Shown piece after piece: positions 6,183-13,127 of a DNA stretch of 13,987 bases; position 1 is the first letter of the stretch, and each line of letters opens with the position of its first letter. Under the pieces are notes generated by a model, which saw only the letters and a program-made list of their open reading frames with translations, made no database searches and had not been told where the DNA came from. This DNA comes from CAVVAY01 sp963746465 (GTDB lineage: Bacteria > Actinomycetota > Actinomycetes > JACCUZ01). Position numbers and translations under genes: made by a program. The stretch is taken from the NCBI GenBank assembly GCA_963746465.1, contig CAVVAY010000011.1:1-13987 (forward strand), given 5' to 3'.

Positions 6183-6188
6183 ACCCTA
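6183..6188 (-). promoter_or_regulatory. -10 element for a probably leaderless membrane-protein transcript
   Basis: TAGGGT on the minus strand is seven bases from the GTG at 6175. A partial -35 (CTGAGC) lies 16 bases further upstream. If active, it would start a transcript covering the small membrane protein and purF, separate from the ABC transporter operon upstream. Confidence 0.45.
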
Positions 6189-6206
6189 TGACGCCCCGGG
6201 CGACGC

Positions 6207-7019
6207 TCAGAGCCGGCCACCCGCTGGATCCGACGACACCCGCTGCGCCAGCCAGACGGGCACGATCGAGCCGACGATGAGGACGGCGGCCACCACGTTG
6301 ACGACCGGCGCCTGGTTCGGCCGGGCCAGGTTCGTGAAGATCCACAACGGCAGGGTCTGCACGCTGGCGCCCGCCGTGAACGTCGTCACGATGATCTCGT
6401 CGAAGGACAGGGCGAACGCGAGCAGGGCGCCGGCGAGCAGCGCCGACCGGACGGCCGGGAAGGTCACGTGCCGGAAGGTCTGGAAGACGCCGGCACCGAG
6501 GTCCATCGACGCCTCCTCGAGCGACCCACCGGTGCGCCGAAGCCGGGCGAGCACGTTGTTGTAGACCACGACGACGCAGAAGGTCGCGTGCCCGACCACG
6601 ACGGTGAACAGCCCGAAGTTGATGCCGAGCGGCTGCAGCGTCGTGGTGATGGCGTTCGACAGCGCTATGCCGGTGACGATGCCGGGCAGCGCGATCGGCA
6701 GCACGATCAGGATCGACACCGCCTCCCGGCCGAAGAAGCGGTAGCGCGAGACCGCGAACGCCGCCATCGTGCCGAGCACCAGCGCCACCGCTGTCGCACC
6801 GAGACCGGCCTTCACCGAGGTGGTCAGCGCCGCGCGGGCACCCTCGTTGTGCCAGGTGCGCTGCCACCACTCCAGGGTCAGCCCGCTGGGCGGCCAGCCG
6901 AAGGTGCGGTCGGTGTTGAACGACGAGACCAGGACGACGAGCAGCGGCACGTAGACGATGGCCAGGCCGAGCGCCATGACGGCCGCCAGCGCGCCCCGAG
7001 CCCCGCGCGAGAGGTTCAT
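6207..7019 (-). CDS. Polyamine-type ABC transporter permease (PotC-like)
   Basis: A 270-residue inner-membrane permease of the PotC/PotI type, the second permease of a spermidine/putrescine-class importer. About six hydrophobic segments are visible, starting at 10-32. The cytoplasmic EAA loop, which docks on the ATPase, is at about 168-188 (EEASMDLGAGVFQTFRHVTF). FALSFDEIIVT (202-212) is typical of PotC-like proteins. The ATG at 7019 overlaps the TGA of the other permease as ATGA, so translation is probably coupled. The substrate is inferred from family resemblance; related systems import other cations or amines. The gene ends 31 bases before the small membrane protein start. Confidence 0.9.
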   Translation of the reverse strand: MNLSRGARGALAAVMALGLAIVYVPLLVVLVSSFNTDRTFGWPPSGLTLEWWQRTWHNEGARAALTTSVKAGLGATAVALVLGTMAAFAVSRYRFFGREAVSILIVLPIALPGIVTGIALSNAITTTLQPLGINFGLFTVVVGHATFCVVVVYNNVLARLRRTGGSLEEASMDLGAGVFQTFRHVTFPAVRSALLAGALLAFALSFDEIIVTTFTAGASVQTLPLWIFTNLARPNQAPVVNVVAAVLIVGSIVPVWLAQRVSSDPAGGRL

Positions 7020-7879
7020 AGATTGTCCAGGGCGCCGGTGCGGCGGACACCGAGCAGGAAGACCACCATGATCACGATCGGTACGGCGGCCAGCGCGGCC
7101 GCGAGCGGGAGGTTGTTCGCGGCGCCGGCGTTGCCCTGGATCAGGTTGCCCAGCAGCTGGCTCTTGCCGCCGACGATCTGCACGGCGATGTAGTCACCGA
7201 GGCTGAGCGAGAAGGTGAAGATCGCACCGGCCACCACCGCTGGGAAGGCCAGCGGCACCACGACCGAGCGGAACGTCCGCCCCGCCTTCGCCCCGAGGTC
7301 GCCGGAGGCCTCCAGCAGCGAGTCCGGCAGCCGTTCCAGCCCGGCGTACACCGGCAGGATCATGAACGGCAGCCACAGGTAGCTCAGCACGATGACGGTC
7401 GCGGTCAGCCCGAAGCCCGGACCCTTGAGACCGAGCGGGTCCAGCGACCAGTTCACGACACCGTCGCCGGCCAGCATCGCCCGCCAGGCGTACGCCTTGA
7501 CCAGGTAGCTCGCCCACAGTGGCGTGAGCATCGCCACGACGAGGAAGCGGCGCCGTCTGGGCGACGCGACCTTTGCCATGTAGAACGCCATCGGGAACGC
7601 GAGCACCGCACAGACGACTGTGACCGCTGCAGCCACTCCCACGGTGCGCACCGTGACCGCCCGGTAGGTGTCGTTGGTGACGACCTCCCGGAAGTTGTCC
7701 AGCGTGAAGGAGTGGACCACGTTCCCGGTGAACGTGTCGGTGCTCCAGAAGGCCGAGAGCAGGAGGACGGCCAGCGCGCCGAGGTAGACCACGACGAGCA
7801 CCAGCATCGGCGCGGCCAGCAGCAGCACCAGCCGCAGCGCCGCGTGCCGGTGCAGGACGCCGGAGAGGCGCCGCGCCAC
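7016..7879 (-). CDS. Polyamine-type ABC transporter permease (PotB-like)
   Basis: A 287-residue permease of the PotB/PotH type. The first membrane segment is at about 16-42, followed by a periplasmic loop with SFTLDNFREVV (57-67), which is usual in PotB-like permeases. The EAA loop is at about 190-212 (EASGDLGAKAGRTFRSVVVP), and SLSLGDYIAVQIVGG (224-238) follows. The GTG at 7879 has a purine-rich GGGGGA upstream and lies 26 bases after the stop of the binding-protein gene. It forms a heterodimeric channel with the PotC-like permease. A polyamine is the most likely substrate class but is not proven. Confidence 0.9.
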   Translation of the reverse strand: MARRLSGVLHRHAALRLVLLLAAPMLVLVVVYLGALAVLLLSAFWSTDTFTGNVVHSFTLDNFREVVTNDTYRAVTVRTVGVAAAVTVVCAVLAFPMAFYMAKVASPRRRRFLVVAMLTPLWASYLVKAYAWRAMLAGDGVVNWSLDPLGLKGPGFGLTATVIVLSYLWLPFMILPVYAGLERLPDSLLEASGDLGAKAGRTFRSVVVPLAFPAVVAGAIFTFSLSLGDYIAVQIVGGKSQLLGNLIQGNAGAANNLPLAAALAAVPIVIMVVFLLGVRRTGALDNL

Positions 7880-7905
7880 GGTCCCGTCCCCCTGCTCTCC
7901 CGCCG

Positions 7906-9135
7906 TCAGCCCTTGATCTCCTGCCAGGCCGACGTCCAGTCACCGTAGTCCTTGCACTGCACGTCCTCGCGGCCGTCCAGGCACTGGGTGATCGGCGTGC
8001 TCCAGTACCAGACCTGGTCGAAGTAGGCCTCGTCCGCGGCGTGGAAGACGTCGCAGTGGTCCTTGGCCGCAGTCTCCGCACAGGACTTGCTGTTCGACGG
8101 TGCCTCACCGAACCACTCGGCGACCTGGGCGTTCGCCGTGGGGCTGATGATGTGGTCGAGCCACTTGTACGCGCAGGTCTTGTGCTTGCTCTTGGTCGCC
8201 ACCATCCAGGTGTCCGACCAGCCGGTCGCACCCTCGGTGGGCAGGATCGCCTTGACCTTCGCCTTGTCGGCCTGCGCGAGGTTGACGATGATCTGCCAGG
8301 TCGTGCCGATCACCGAGTCGCCGTTCTTGAAGGCCTGGATCTCCTTGGTGTAGTCCGACCAGTACTCGCCGATGTTCGCGTTCTGCGCCTTGAGCAGGTC
8401 GACCGCCGCGGTGAACTGCTTGTCGTCGAGGGCGTACGGGTTCTTGATCCCGAGCTCCGGCTTGGTCTTCATCAGGTAGAGCGCGGCGTCCGCGATGTAG
8501 ATCGGGGAGTCGTACGCCGTGATCTTGCCCTTGTACGGGGAGGCGTCGTCGAACACCGCGCCCCAGGAGGTCGGCGCCGGGGTCACCTCGTCGGTGTTGT
8601 ACATCAGCAGGTTCGCACCACGGCCGTGCGGGACGCCGTAGGCCACCCCGTCGACGCTGTTCCAGGCCTTCATCTTCAGGCCCTCGAACACGTCGGCGTA
8701 GTTCGGGACGAGGTCGGTGTTGACCGGCTCGACGTCTCCCGAGGCGATCAGGCGCAGCGAGGCGTCACCGGAGGCCGACACCACGTCGTACTGACCGGTC
8801 TTCATCAGGTTGACCATGTCGTCGGAGGTGGGTGCCGTCTTCACGTTGACCTGGCAGCCGGTCGCCTCCTCGAACGGCGTCACCCAGTCGACCGCGGGGT
8901 CGGTGGAGCCGTCCTCGACGTAGCCGGCCCAGGCCACGATGTTGACCTCGCCCTCGGGGGTGCCCAGCTTGTCGAGCGCCTTGAGGTCCGGCGGGGTGAA
9001 GCCCTGCGGAGCGGCGTCGTTGCCGGTGCCACCCTTCGTGCCTCCGTCGCTCGACGTGTCGTCGCCGTCGTCGCCGCAGGCTGCGAGCGCGAGCAGGGTC
9101 GCGACCCCGATCGCGAGAAGTCTCTTGCTGATCAT
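7906..9135 (-). CDS. Polyamine-type ABC transporter substrate-binding lipoprotein (PotD-like)
   Basis: A 409-residue extracellular binding protein. A short basic N-terminus (MISKR) and hydrophobic core end in the lipobox LAAC, with the lipidated Cys at residue 20. An Asp/Ser/Gly-rich linker runs over 21-50. The mature domain opens with VNIVAWAGYVED; Trp69 and Tyr72 correspond to the aromatic pair that lines the PotD polyamine pocket. It carries six further cysteines (94, 321, 352, 361, 385, 394), more than I would expect for PotD, so disulfides are likely. The ATG at 9135 overlaps the ATPase stop as ATGA, with a strong GGGAGGG ribosome binding site five bases upstream inside the ATPase gene. 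Confidence 0.92.
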   Translation of the reverse strand: MISKRLLAIGVATLLALAACGDDGDDTSSDGGTKGGTGNDAAPQGFTPPDLKALDKLGTPEGEVNIVAWAGYVEDGSTDPAVDWVTPFEEATGCQVNVKTAPTSDDMVNLMKTGQYDVVSASGDASLRLIASGDVEPVNTDLVPNYADVFEGLKMKAWNSVDGVAYGVPHGRGANLLMYNTDEVTPAPTSWGAVFDDASPYKGKITAYDSPIYIADAALYLMKTKPELGIKNPYALDDKQFTAAVDLLKAQNANIGEYWSDYTKEIQAFKNGDSVIGTTWQIIVNLAQADKAKVKAILPTEGATGWSDTWMVATKSKHKTCAYKWLDHIISPTANAQVAEWFGEAPSNSKSCAETAAKDHCDVFHAADEAYFDQVWYWSTPITQCLDGREDVQCKDYGDWTSAWQEIKG

Positions 9136-10274
9136 GTGTTCCCTCCCTGGGAGACCGCGCCCCGCACACGGTCAGCATTGGTGGCTTCGCCCTCATCGGC
9201 CACGGAGTCCGTGGCCGAGGCGTTTGTGGTGGTGACGCGATAGACGTGCGCCCTGTTGAACCCGACCTGGAGCCGGTCACCGCGACTGACCACCGGCGCG
9301 GTCGTCGCGCCGGTGTTCTGCACCAGCGCCTGGACCTCCGTCCCGGCGTCCAGCCGGACGATGACCCGGGTGGCCACGCCGGTGTAGACGACCTCGGTCA
9401 CGACGCCGTCGGCGACGACCTCGCCGTCGGCCGGAGCACCGCCGGCCGGGCCGACGCGGACCTTCTCGGGTCGGAACGAGACGGGCGCGGGATCACCCAG
9501 CAGGCTCACCGCTGGCTCGCCCTGGAGCAGGTTGGAGCTGCCGACGAAGCCGGCGACGAAGGCCGATGCCGGCCGCTCGTAGACCTCGCTGGCCGTCCCC
9601 ACCTGCTCGATGCGGCCCTCGTTGAAGACGGCGATCCGGTCGCTCATCGTCAGGGCCTCCTCCTGGTCGTGGGTGACGAACAGGAAGGTGATGCCGACGT
9701 CGCGCTGGATGCCCTTGAGCTCGACCTGCATCTGCTCGCGCAGCTTGAGGTCGAGGGCGCCCAGCGGCTCGTCGAGCAGCAGCACCCGGGGACGGTTGAC
9801 CAGGGCCCGGGCGAGGGCCACCCGCTGCCGCTGCCCGCCGGAGAGCTGTCCCGGCCGGCGGCCGCCGTACCCCTCGAGGCGGACCGTGGTCAGCGCCTCC
9901 TCCGCCCTGGTCCGGCGCTCGGCCTTGCCGACGCCCTTGACCATCAGCCCGTAGGCCACGTTCTGCAGCACGGTCATGTGCGGGAACAACGCGTAGTCCT
10001 GGAAGACCGTGTTGACGTCCCGGTCGAACGGCGCGTCCCGCGTGACGTCCCGGCCCCCGAGGTGCACCTGGCCGGCGGTCGGCGTCTCGAAGCCGGCGAT
10101 CATCCGCAGCACCGTGGTCTTGCCCGACCCGGACGGCCCGAGCATGGCGAAGAACTCGCCGTCGCGGACCTCGAGGTCGATCGAGTCGACCGCCACGACG
10201 TCCTCGCCGCCGGCACCGCCGCGGCCGGCGAACACCTTGCGCAGCCCGACGAGGCGCACCGCAGCCTCGCTCAC
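9132..10274 (-). CDS. Polyamine-type ABC transporter ATPase (PotA-like)
   Basis: A 380-residue cytoplasmic ATPase that powers the importer; first gene of the four-gene operon. The nucleotide-binding domain has Walker A GPSGSGKTT (46-54), a Q-loop with Gln92, the signature LSGGQRQR (144-151), Walker B LLLDEP (165-170), a D-loop GALD (172-175) and His202 in the H-loop. A TOBE-type regulatory domain follows from about 265 (SFRPEKVRVG to about 345). The last 30 residues are a hydrophilic, Ala/Thr/Asp-rich tail not typical of the family core. The frame stays open far upstream, but the domain starts at the GTG at 10274, which has GGAGG five bases upstream. It is divergent from the S8 protease gene, leaving a 213-base shared control region. 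Confidence 0.94.
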   Translation of the reverse strand: MSEAAVRLVGLRKVFAGRGGAGGEDVVAVDSIDLEVRDGEFFAMLGPSGSGKTTVLRMIAGFETPTAGQVHLGGRDVTRDAPFDRDVNTVFQDYALFPHMTVLQNVAYGLMVKGVGKAERRTRAEEALTTVRLEGYGGRRPGQLSGGQRQRVALARALVNRPRVLLLDEPLGALDLKLREQMQVELKGIQRDVGITFLFVTHDQEEALTMSDRIAVFNEGRIEQVGTASEVYERPASAFVAGFVGSSNLLQGEPAVSLLGDPAPVSFRPEKVRVGPAGGAPADGEVVADGVVTEVVYTGVATRVIVRLDAGTEVQALVQNTGATTAPVVSRGDRLQVGFNRAHVYRVTTTNASATDSVADEGEATNADRVRGAVSQGGNT

Positions 10275-10309
10275 CGCCACCTCCGCTGGGAGACCTGCCG
10301 ACGCGCGAC

Positions 10310-10348
10310 ACCGTAGCGTCCCTGGGCCGCGAGCGGAACGGATTCCGT
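10310..10348 (-). promoter_or_regulatory. Candidate operator and -10 upstream of the transporter operon
   Basis: CGGAA-N4-TTCCG (10334-10347) is an inverted repeat in the divergent transporter/protease control region. Closer to the transporter start, TACGGT on the minus strand (10310-10315) is a possible -10 about 35 bases from the GTG, with no convincing -35. The repeat would sit in the -35 area of that promoter, a sensible place for a repressor, but no regulator gene is nearby. Confidence 0.3.
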
Positions 10349-10487
10349 CGTCTTGAACAGTTCTGACCGCCGAAATCGTGGCCGAACCGAGATGCATCGG
10401 CCGTCCTCCGCATCCGACGTGACCCGCATCCGGCGCGTCTCGTTGGGCTGTCCAGGAACTACTACCTCCGACGAAGGGTGTCACCTG

Positions 10488-11729
10488 ATGCGTCTGACCA
10501 GGAGAAGGACGGGAGTCGCGCTGGTCGCGGCCGCCGCTGCCCTCACCGCCACCGCCACAGCAACCGCCGGCTCGGCCGCCGCCGCGCCGGACGACACGCT
10601 CCGGCGCTACATCGTCGTCCTCGACAACGGGACCGACGCCGGCTCGGTGGCCGCGGAGCACGCCAGAACTCTCGGGGTGGTGACCGGACACGTCTACTCC
10701 AGCGCCCTTGACGGCTACGCCGCCCGGATGCCGTCTGCGGTGGCCGACCGGCTGGCCGACGACCCGCGGGTCGCCTACGTGCAGCCGGACACCAAGGTGC
10801 GCGCCACCGCGCAGACCACCCCCACCGGCATCAACCGGGCCAACGCCGACGCGAGCCCGACCGCCCGGATCGACGGTGCCGACCAGCGCGTCGACGTCGA
10901 CGTCGCGGTCATCGACACCGGTGTCGACCTGGACCACCCCGACCTCAACGTCAACAGGGCCAAGGCCAAGACCTGCGCGCTCGCGCTGTCGGCCGACGAC
11001 GACAACGGGCACGGTTCGCACGTCTCCGGGACCATCGGTGCCCTCGACAACGGCGACGGCGTGGTCGGCATGGCGCCCGGCGCGCGGATCTGGCCGGTCA
11101 AGGTGCTCAACGCCGCCGGCGTCGGCTTCACCTCCGACATCGTCTGCGGCATCGACTACGTGACCGCGAACGCGGCGTCGATCGAGGTCGCGAACATGAG
11201 CCTCGGCGGCGACGGCAGCGACGACGGGAACTGCGGGCGCACCGACGGTGACGCCGAGCACCAGGCCATCTGCCGGTCGGTCGCAGCCGGCGTGACGTAC
11301 GTCGTCGCAGCCGGCAACGACTCGGCCGATGCCTCGACGTCAGCCCCCGCGGCGTACGACGAGGTCATCACGGTCAGTGCGCTCTCGGACTTCAACGGCC
11401 TCCCCGGCGGTGGCGCACCGTCGACCTGCCGGGCGGACGTCGACGACACCTTCGCCGACTACTCCAACTACGGCGCCGACGTCGACCTGATCGCACCGGG
11501 CACCTGCATCCTCAGCACCTGGATGAACGGTGGCTACAACACCATCTCGGGCACCTCGATGGCGTCGCCGCACGTCGCAGGCGGTGCGGCCCTCTACAAG
11601 GCCACCCATCCGACGGCGACCCCGGCGCAGGTCCGCTCGGCACTGCAGGGCGCGGGCAGCCTGGACTGGAACGACGTCGACGACCCGGACCCGGTCAAGG
11701 AGCGACTGCTGGACGTCAGCACCTTCTGA
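10488..11729 (+). CDS. Secreted subtilisin-like serine protease (S8 family)
   Basis: A 413-residue secreted pre-pro-protease. The signal peptide has a basic start (MRLTRRR) and a hydrophobic Ala-rich core, with cleavage probably near residues 30-33. An inhibitor I9-type propeptide covers about 39-104 (RRYIVVLDNG ... VAYVQPDTKV) and would chaperone folding before autoprocessing. The catalytic triad is complete: Asp143 in VIDTGVDLDHPDLN, His175 in NGHGSHVSG and Ser357 in SGTSMASPHVAGG, with oxyanion Asn277 in AAGND. Six cysteines suggest disulfides. There is no C-terminal accessory domain. The ATG at 10488 fits the signal peptide and has GAAGGG nine bases upstream; an earlier in-frame ATG at 10353 would place 45 polar residues before the signal peptide. 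It converges with the M14 gene on a shared terminator. Confidence 0.95.
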   Translation: MRLTRRRTGVALVAAAAALTATATATAGSAAAAPDDTLRRYIVVLDNGTDAGSVAAEHARTLGVVTGHVYSSALDGYAARMPSAVADRLADDPRVAYVQPDTKVRATAQTTPTGINRANADASPTARIDGADQRVDVDVAVIDTGVDLDHPDLNVNRAKAKTCALALSADDDNGHGSHVSGTIGALDNGDGVVGMAPGARIWPVKVLNAAGVGFTSDIVCGIDYVTANAASIEVANMSLGGDGSDDGNCGRTDGDAEHQAICRSVAAGVTYVVAAGNDSADASTSAPAAYDEVITVSALSDFNGLPGGGAPSTCRADVDDTFADYSNYGADVDLIAPGTCILSTWMNGGYNTISGTSMASPHVAGGAALYKATHPTATPAQVRSALQGAGSLDWNDVDDPDPVKERLLDVSTF

Positions 11730-11746
11730 CGACCCGATGCACCGCA

Positions 11747-11784
11747 CGAGGTGGGCTCACAGCACCGGCTGTGAGCCCACCTCG
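11747..11784. terminator. Shared bidirectional terminator for the S8 and M14 genes
   Basis: A perfect 17-bp stem (11747-11763 with 11768-11784) closes the four-base loop ACCG. It starts 17 bases after the protease stop and overlaps the last nine or so codons and stop of the convergent M14 gene. No U-tract follows on either strand. Its symmetry lets it act on both transcripts. Confidence 0.85.
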
Positions 11785-12530
11785 ACGACGGTCCGGGCCG
11801 CCCGCCAGATCCGCCAGCCGGGCACCCGGGAGCCGAACTCCACCGTCACGGCGAGACCGTCGGTGCGGTGGTTGACCCAGCCGGTGAAGGTGCCGTAGCA
11901 GACCCCGGTGCAGTGGAACTCGTCCACCGGCAGCCGCATGCCGCGGGCCAGCGCGCGCACCGTGGGCATCGCCTTGTCGTTCGCCCCGACCCCGAACAGC
12001 GGCTGGTGGAAGGTGAGGGTGAGGTCCGGCTGGATGCGGCGGACGAGGTCCCGCAGCGCAACACCCTCGGGCTCGGACAGCGGCTTGGGGCCGGACCAGG
12101 TCGCGGTCCGAGAGCTGCTGCGCCACAGGTAGGGGAAGTTGCGGTTCAGGTCGACCCCGTGAGCGTTGGTACGCCGGTCAGCGGCGGTGCCGTCGGGGTT
12201 GACCGTGCGCACCAGCCACAGGTCGAGCCCGGCAGGCAGCCGGTCCCGGTCGCGGAGCAGGCGGACTACCCGCAGGCCGGCCTGCTCGTCGCCGTGGATG
12301 CTGCCGATCACCAGCACCGTGCGAGTGGTCGCTGGATCGACGACGGTGCCCTCGGGGACAGCCCGGGTGCGGTGCACCGCCACGATCGGCCGGCCCTTCA
12401 CCGACGTACCGATCACCTCGCGGGTGGTGACGACACCGCCCTCGGCGCCGGCTGCCGGTGGTGACACGACGACGGCGCCGACCAGGGCGCTGAGCGCCGT
12501 GGCGACGGCAAGGGACCAGCGGGCAGACAT
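11757..12530 (-). CDS. Secreted M14 family zinc peptidase
   Basis: A 257-residue protein with a signal peptide (hydrophobic stretch about 6-23, probable cleavage near residue 29). The metallocarboxypeptidase fold follows with all key residues: zinc ligands His79 and Glu82 in HGDE, and His175 in TFHQP. Substrate-binding Asn129-Arg130 lie in GVDLNRNFP, NPDG is at 111-114, and the general base is probably Glu231 in VEFGS. The compact size and the TNAHGVDLNRNFP stretch resemble murein peptide amidase (MpaA-like) members, so a peptidoglycan peptide is a plausible substrate, though a general carboxypeptidase is possible. The ATG at 12530 directly precedes the signal peptide; a GTG one codon earlier is equally possible. 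It starts 16 bases after the SCP-like gene and shares a terminator with the S8 protease gene. Confidence 0.9.
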   Translation of the reverse strand: MSARWSLAVATALSALVGAVVVSPPAAGAEGGVVTTREVIGTSVKGRPIVAVHRTRAVPEGTVVDPATTRTVLVIGSIHGDEQAGLRVVRLLRDRDRLPAGLDLWLVRTVNPDGTAADRRTNAHGVDLNRNFPYLWRSSSRTATWSGPKPLSEPEGVALRDLVRRIQPDLTLTFHQPLFGVGANDKAMPTVRALARGMRLPVDEFHCTGVCYGTFTGWVNHRTDGLAVTVEFGSRVPGWRIWRAARTVVEVGSQPVL

Positions 12531-12546
12531 CACCGGCCAAAGGGTG

Positions 12547-12906
12547 TCAGACGACGGGGAGGAACGCGGACAGGTCGGCGCGTTCGCCACTCGCCTGGAC
12601 CAGGCCTTCGGCCACCGCGGCGGGCCAGTCGGTGCCGCCGACCGCCAGCGCGACCCAGGTCATCGGGTCGACCTCGACCACGTTTGGCGGGGTCCCGCGG
12701 GTGTGCCGCGGTCCCTCGACGCACTGCACCGCGCCGTACGGCGGGACCCGCACCTCGACCGAGCGGCCGGGCGCCTTCGCCGCGAGCTCCTCCAGTAGGA
12801 ATCGCACGGCATCGCGGACGTCGTCCGGCTCGAGGGTGTGCGCCTCCAGCACCCGGGTCAGCGCGGCTCGGCCGGTCTCGGGATCGGTGCGTCGGCGCGG
12901 CGGCAT
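12547..12906 (-). CDS. Bacterial SCP-like (sterol carrier family) protein
   Basis: A 119-residue protein resembling the small actinobacterial sterol-carrier-like family (SCP_3) usually found beside purF. It starts MPPRRRTDPETGRAALTRVL, has the strand pair VEVRVPPYGAVQCVEG (50-65), then GTPPNVVEVDPMTWVALAVG (71-90) and a C-terminal helix ending DLSAFLPVV. Ligand and function are unknown; MTWVALAVG followed by a helix is typical of SCP2 folds, which bind lipids in a hydrophobic cavity. The ATG at 12906 is chosen from family length. No ribosome binding site is seen, but a 15-codon ORF ends on it (TGATG), so coupling may drive translation. The M14 gene follows after 16 bases. Confidence 0.85.
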   Translation of the reverse strand: MPPRRRTDPETGRAALTRVLEAHTLEPDDVRDAVRFLLEELAAKAPGRSVEVRVPPYGAVQCVEGPRHTRGTPPNVVEVDPMTWVALAVGGTDWPAAVAEGLVQASGERADLSAFLPVV

Positions 12907-12953
12907 CAGCGGTGCATCCGGCCGACGTAGAAGTCCTGAGGTGTCCGGCTCAC
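12906..12953 (-). CDS. Possible 15-codon leaderless ORF coupled to the SCP-like gene
   Basis: A GTG at 12953 opens a 15-residue frame (VSRTPQDFYVGRMHR) whose TGA at 12906-12908 shares one base with the ATG of the SCP-like gene (TGATG). TAGGGT lies six bases upstream of the GTG, the same spacing seen at purF. The SCP-like gene has no ribosome binding site of its own, so termination-reinitiation from this small frame would explain its translation. It may be a real peptide or only a device for translation. Confidence 0.4.
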   Translation of the reverse strand: MSRTPQDFYVGRMHR

Positions 12954-12959
12954 CCGCCG

Positions 12960-12965
12960 ACCCTA
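12960..12965 (-). promoter_or_regulatory. -10 element upstream of the coupled mini-ORF and SCP-like gene
   Basis: TAGGGT on the minus strand, six bases before the GTG at 12953 and 53 bases before the SCP-like ATG. No clear -35. It would start a transcript covering the mini-ORF, the SCP-like gene and the M14 gene. Confidence 0.4.
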
Positions 12966-13029
12966 GATCAGCGGGCCGACGGCTATCGTGGGCGGCCGCG
13001 TCACTTTGGGGCAGCCCGGAGCGGCACGT

Positions 13030-13105
13030 GCGGGCGTAGCTCAACCGGCTAGAGCGCCACCCTTCCAGGGTGGAGGTGTTGGTTCGCGACCAGCCGCCCG
13101 CTCCA
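13030..13105 (+). tRNA. tRNA-Gly (anticodon TCC), CCA encoded
   Basis: The cloverleaf is complete. The acceptor GCGGGCG (13030-13036) pairs with CGCCCGC (13095-13101), followed by T and an encoded CCA (13103-13105). The D stem is GCTC/GAGC and the anticodon arm is CCACC-CTTCCAG-GGTGG, placing TCC at positions 34-36. The T arm GTTGG-TTCGCGA-CCAGC has one G-T pair. The anticodon reads GGA glycine codons, rarer than GGC/GGT in such genomes. It converges with purL, whose stop is 22 bases away; a CTTCTTTCC tract follows the gene. Confidence 0.97.
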
Positions 13106-13127
13106 CCTTCTTTCCGGTGTCGACAGG

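Noticed and set aside
6176..6220. Longer start (GTG at 6220) for the small membrane protein
   Set aside because: It would overlap the permease gene and add a segment unlike the family start; the -10 box also fits the later GTG. Not excluded.
10275..11261. In-frame upstream extension of the PotA-like gene to 709 residues
   Set aside because: The extension is antisense to the S8 protease, is low complexity, and the ATPase domain with a good ribosome binding site begins at 10274.
12984..12989. TATCGT as a -10 box for the tRNA-Gly gene
   Set aside because: The position is possible, but no -35 is visible 16-18 bases upstream, so I did not list it.
13030..13105. tRNA-Gly as an integration site for a genomic island covering the peptidases and transporter
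   Set aside because: I saw no integrase, no repeated copy of the tRNA 3' end in the window and no change in base composition.
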